Positions 59,917-64,000 of a DNA stretch of 64,000 bases are shown here, one piece after another. The notes under the pieces are model-generated. The model was not told the DNA's origin. It saw only the letters and a list, made by a program, of their open reading frames with translations, and did no database searches. A program made the translations under genes and the position numbers. The DNA lies in assembly GCF_964204645.1 (NCBI RefSeq), contig NC_134027.1:13254485-13318484 (forward strand), read 5' to 3'. Numbering within the stretch: the stretch's first letter is position 1; the number at the start of each line of letters is the position of its first letter. The stretch comes from Tubulanus polymorphus (taxonomy: Eukaryota; Nemertea; Palaeonemertea; Tubulaniformes; Tubulanidae).

Positions 59917-60655
59917 AGCCCATTTGGGACTTATGTCCCAGCGGGCTATTGCGTTCATTTTTTCGTCCTTCATAGCGTTCGTCCGTCCGTAGACGGAATC
60001 CAGTTATTTTGGGAACTTTTGATATTTGGTTTATACATGTATCTACTCTAGGTACATCTTCAGCCCAAAAACTTTTGTACCAAAAAGGATAATTTTGGTT
60101 TGAAATTCCGAGACCTGTAGCTTTTTACTGGTTTATAATTTTTCGTTGAAATTTGTGATGGGTATTGTATGAGGGGGATCTGTAAATATTTAGATCGGTT
60201 TTGCAATCAGTAAAATATCATGCACTTGGCGGCCATCTTAGTCCTCATTCGTTAGTTGTGAAAAGGTTTTTTGAGGAAAATGAAAACTGGTTTTAAATTG
60301 TAGTAATGATATTTGGAATTAGGATTACCCAGTTTTTAGTTCTCGCCACCAGGGGGAGTTAAATATTGAATCATAAAGTTGTAGCTCACGACATGTTATA
60401 ATATGATTGTGGTAAGGTTCAATTTTGAATAGCGGAATAACTTTATTTCCTTATAAAATTGGCACCTTTTGATATTTTGTTACTACAATCAGTTGCGAAA
60501 TTGTAGCTCATGACATGTTCTATGATTGTGGTGAGTTGCAAGTTCTCAACGTGGTTTCAGTCTTAAGTTCACCAGGGAATATTGAAATTGTTACATTGTT
60601 GAGCATTTCAAAGCACCCAAGTGGGCATGGTGTTCCTGGACCCTTAGTTAAAGCT
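59917..60655 (-). mobile_element. Family A repeat, reverse orientation, complete-looking
   Basis: It begins with AGCCCATTTGGGACTTATGT (the inverse of the family A end) and ends with GTGTTCCTGGACCCTTAGTT (the inverse of its start). At about 740 bases it is close to a single-unit length, without the 856-bp tandem units. It lies inside the CACTA element. Confidence 0.8.
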
Positions 60656-60976
60656 TGCAATGTATTTTGTGCGCTCAGGACAATTTTTTAGATAAAGACC
60701 GTTATATTAGCAAGAGCTAATTTGTTGTATTTATGTAAATAAAGTTTATTTGAATATTTTAATTTCTAATCTCTTGAGTTAGTTGTGGTGAAACCGTAAT
60801 TTAAACGTCTATGCGACATTGTAAAGTGGTTGGTATATTGATGTCTCGGATGAGTTGTAAAAATTACGTCGAAAAAACTTCCATTTTCGACCTGTTTTCC
60901 AACCAAAATCCAACGTCATATGCGTCATATTTTTACGTTTTTTCAACGTTGATAACACGTTGGAATGCCAGCTGGG
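60656..60976. other. CACTA 3' subterminal region
   Basis: Contains AATAAAGTTTATTTG near 60740, several ACGT-centred motifs (about 60860-60960) and the right TIR. The 64-codon open frame at 60811 is not gene-like. Confidence 0.5.
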
Positions 60977-63505
60977 TTATCAAAACCAGCAGTCAGTTTA
61001 TTTGAGATATGTATAGAAACAACTCCTACTATAGATAAAGCCTTTTTATAGTGTATAATTATTAATTATAAAAAGCCATAGTCAGTTTATTTGAGATGAG
61101 TATAGAAACAACTAGGCCTATAGATTAATTCTTTTTATGGTGTATAAGTATTAATTATCAAAAACCAAAATCAGTCTATTTGAGATGAGTATAGAAACGA
61201 CTCCTACTATAGATTAAGCTTTTTTATAGTGTATAAACATTAGTTATCAAAACCAGCAGTCAGTTTATTTGAGATATGTATAGAAACAACTCCTACTGTA
61301 ATAAATTTTCAAAAACCAAAAGTCAGTTTATTTTAGATTAGTATAGAAACAACACCTACTATAGATTAAGCTTTTTATAGTGAATAAATATTAGTTATCA
61401 AAACCAGCAGTCAGTTTATTTGAGATATGTATAGAAACAACTCCTACTATAGATTAAGCCTTTTCATAGTGTGTAACTATTTGTCATCAAAAACCAAATC
61501 AGTGTATTTGACATGAGTATAGGAACGACTCTTTCTATAGATTAAAGCTTTTTCTGTAGCGTATAAATATAAATTATCGAAAACCAACAGTTAGTTTATT
61601 TGAGATGAGAATAGAAACAAATACTCTTATAGATTAAGCCTCTTTATTGTGTCTATTAGACATCAAAAAACCAAAAGTCAGTTTATTTTAGATTAGTGTA
61701 GAAACAACTCCTACTATAGAGTAAGCGTTTTCATTGTGCCTATAAGTCATCAAAAACTAAAGTCAGTTTATTTGAGATGAGTATAGAAACAACTCCTACT
61801 ATAGATTAAGCTTGATTATAGTGTATAAATATTAGTTATCAAAACCAGCAGTCAGTTTATTTGAGATATGTATAGAAACAACTGCTACTATAATAAATTT
61901 TCAAAAACCAAAAGTCAGTTTATTTTAGATTAGTATAGAAACAACTCCTACTATGGAGTACGCTTTTTCACTGTGTCTATAAATCATCAAAAACTAAAGT
62001 CAGTTTATTTGAGATGAGTATAGCAACAACTCCTATACATTAAGTCTTTTTATGGTGTTTAAGTATTCATTATCAAAAACCTAAATCAGTCAATTTGAGA
62101 TGAGTATAGAAACGACTCCTACTATAGATTCAGCATTTTTATAGTGTATAAATATTAGTTATCAAAACCAGCAGTCAGTTTATTTGAGATATGTATAGAA
62201 ACAACTCCTACTATAGATTAAGCCTTTTTATAGTGTATAAGTATTAATTATAAAAAGCCATAGTCAGTTTATTTGAGATATGTAAAGAAACAACCCCTAC
62301 TATAGATTAAGCCTTTTTATAGTGTATAACTATTTGTCATCAAAAACCAAATCAATGTATTTGACATGAGCATAGGAATGATTCTTTCTATGGATTAAGC
62401 TTTTTTTATAGCATATAAATATTAATTATCGAAAACCAACAGTCAGTTTATTTGAGAAGAGAATAGAAACAACTATTCCTATAGATGAAGCCTCTTTATT
62501 GTGTCCATTAGTCATCAAAAAACCAAAAGTCAGTGTATTTGTGATGAGTATAGAAACGACTCCTTCTATAGATTAAGCTTGATTATAGTGTATAAATATT
62601 AGTTTTCAAAACCAGCAGTCAGTTTATTTGAGATATGTATAGAAACAACTCCTACTATAGATTAAGCCTTTTTATAGTGTATAACTATTTGTCATCAAAA
62701 ACCAAATCAGTGTATTTGACATGAGTATAGGAACGATTCTTTCTATAGATTAAGCTTTTTTATAGCATATAAATATTAATTATCGAAAACCAACAGTCTG
62801 TTTATTTGAGATGAGAATAGAAACAACTATTCCTATAGATGAAGCCTCTTTATTGTGTCCATTAGTCATCAAAAATATTAGTTATCAAAACCAGCAGTCA
62901 GTTTATTTGAGATATGTATAGAAACAACTCCTACTATAGATTAAGCCTTTTTATAGTGCATAACTATTTGTCATCAAAAACCAAATCAGTGTATTTGACA
63001 TGAGTATAGGAACGACTCTTTCTATAGATTAAGCTTTTTTTATTGTGTATAAATATTAATTATCGAAAACCAACAGTCAGTTTATTTGAGATGAGTATAG
63101 AAACTACTACTACTATAGATTAAGCGTCTTTATTGTGTCTATTAGTCATCAAAAAACCAAAAGTCAGTTTATTTGAGATGAGTATAGAAACTGCTACTAC
63201 TATAGATTAAGCCTCTTTATTGTGTCTATTAGTCATCAAAAACCAAAAGTCAGTTTATTTGAGATTAGTATAGAAATGACTCCTACTATAGAGTAAGCTT
63301 TTTCATTGTGTCTATTAGTCATCAAAAACTAAAATCAGTTTATTTTAGATGAGTATAGAAACAACTCCTTCTATAGATTAAGCTTGATTATAGTATTGAA
63401 TTTTAACTATCAAAAACCAACACTCAGTTTATTAGAGATGAGTATAGAAACAACTCCTACTATAGATTAAGCCTTTTTATAGTGTATAAGTATTAGTTAT
63501 CAAAA
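60977..63505. repeat. Satellite array, right block
   Basis: The same ~90-bp monomers as 46370-50877 resume in register after the CACTA element, about 28 units. Variants with GTGTCTATTAGTCATC and TTGACATGAGTATAGGAACG are common here. Confidence 0.95.
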
Positions 63506-63856
63506 TCCATCCTCCCCCGGCAGGGATTCGAACCTGATGGCATCGAGATTGCCACGGCACGAAACCCTGCCATAATCGACCGTATGCGCAGATACATGCG
63601 CAGTTCAGATGATGTGATTTTTAGCCAATCAGAAATCCCGTTTTATTTTAGCCTGGGTTTTCCCATTTATAGTTCTTCTATAGTTATAGTTGAAATTTGC
63701 CTCAACGATTATACAACGGGCAATCTGATTGGTGCCGCCAGTTTTCGTTCGGAAAGCTGCGCATGTACATGCGCACCCGGTCTACTGATGCAGGGGTTCG
63801 TGCCGTGGCTGAGTGTAGCGATGCCATCAGGTTCGAGTCCCTGCAGAGGGAGGATG
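63506..63856. mobile_element. Element with tRNA-like inverted ends, inside the satellite
   Basis: Ends of about 65 bases are inverted copies: GGCAGGGATTCGAACCTGAT at about 63519 and ATCAGGTTCGAGTCCCTGC at about 63826. Each resembles part of a tRNA (B-box GGTTCGAGTCC; A-box-like TGGCTGAGTG in the right copy). The satellite string TCAAAA flanks both sides (63500-63505 and 63857-63862), so the target duplication is at least 6 bases. The 99-codon open frame from 63584 is not gene-like. Confidence 0.75.
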
Positions 63857-64000
63857 TCAAAAACCAACAGTCAGTTTATTTGAGATAAGTATAGAAACGA
63901 CTCCTTCCATAGTCTTTTGTATAGTGTATGAATACTAATTATCAAAAACCAAAGACAGTTTATTTCAGATGAGTATAGAAACAACCCCTACTATAGATTA
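63857..64000. repeat. Satellite array, continuing beyond the window
   Basis: The monomers resume after the tRNA-like element and run to the window end. Confidence 0.9.

Larger units (their letters stand above)
50878..60976 (+). mobile_element. EnSpm/CACTA-like DNA transposon, 10.1 kb
   Basis: The ends are CCCAGCTGGCA at 50878 and TGCCAGCTGGG at 60976, inverted to each other, with subterminal ACGTCGGATT/GACGTCG motifs on the left and CAACGT-type motifs on the right. It sits in the satellite monomer string ATTAGTTATCAAAA: left flank ATTAGTT, right flank TTATCAAAA, so the duplication is TT (or GTT if one terminal C is not counted). Genes: tnp2-like transposase (53064-55015) and an eight-exon DUF4806 gene (55278-58975), both on the plus strand. 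Several MITEs and a family A copy were inserted into it. Confidence 0.9.

Overview
This 64 kb window is AT-rich, repeat-dense eukaryotic DNA. It has no recognisable host gene; every protein-coding stretch I can assign belongs to a mobile element. The mix (Maverick/Polinton, Penelope-like, Gypsy, Jockey-like LINE, animal-type EnSpm/CACTA with a DUF4806 companion gene, many MITEs and tRNA-like pieces) and the GT-AG introns point to a metazoan, probably a marine invertebrate. I cannot name the species.

Layout. 1-8.2 kb: three-level nest in which an interspersed repeat (called family A here) was split by a Jockey-like LINE, itself split by a second family A copy that then expanded in 856-bp tandem units. 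8.2-16 kb: foldbacks, TIR elements, a 95-bp tandem array, TA microsatellites and small tandem repeats. 16-21.2 kb: a decayed Gypsy retrotransposon on the minus strand; a gag piece lies apart at 27 kb. 21-29 kb: mostly featureless DNA with two small tandem arrays, one made of perfect palindromes. 29.06-31.22 kb: a 2.2-kb element with about 235-bp inverted repeats. 31.2-40.1 kb: a broken Maverick/Polinton with protein-primed PolB, a VLTF3-like late transcription factor gene, the integrase C-terminus, the packaging ATPase and three small genes. A Penelope-like element with hammerhead ribozymes in its inverted repeats sits inside the ATPase gene. A second ATPase fragment follows at 40.4 kb. 41-46 kb: further TIR elements and minisatellites. 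46.4 kb to the end: a satellite array of about 90-bp monomers, split by a 10.1-kb EnSpm/CACTA element (50,878-60,976) and, near the end, by a 351-bp element with tRNA-like ends.

Main points of interest. (1) The Polinton PolB carries a LAGLIDADG-type intein in polymerase motif C. (2) The same element carries a minus-strand gene that looks like the poxvirus/NCLDV late transcription factor VLTF3. (3) In at least five places, in four unrelated repeat families, a TA in one repeat copy is replaced in its sister by TAGGCCTA, as if GGCC plus a duplicated TA had been inserted; this looks like a transposon footprint or a micro-insertion process. (4) The EnSpm/CACTA element carries an eight-exon DUF4806 gene whose reading frame is fully open when spliced, next to a transposase with one apparent frameshift.

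Caution: most breaks in the Polinton genes are single-base indels, several in homopolymer runs. Assembly error is therefore a live alternative to real decay; the two in-frame stops in the intein are substitutions and look like real decay.
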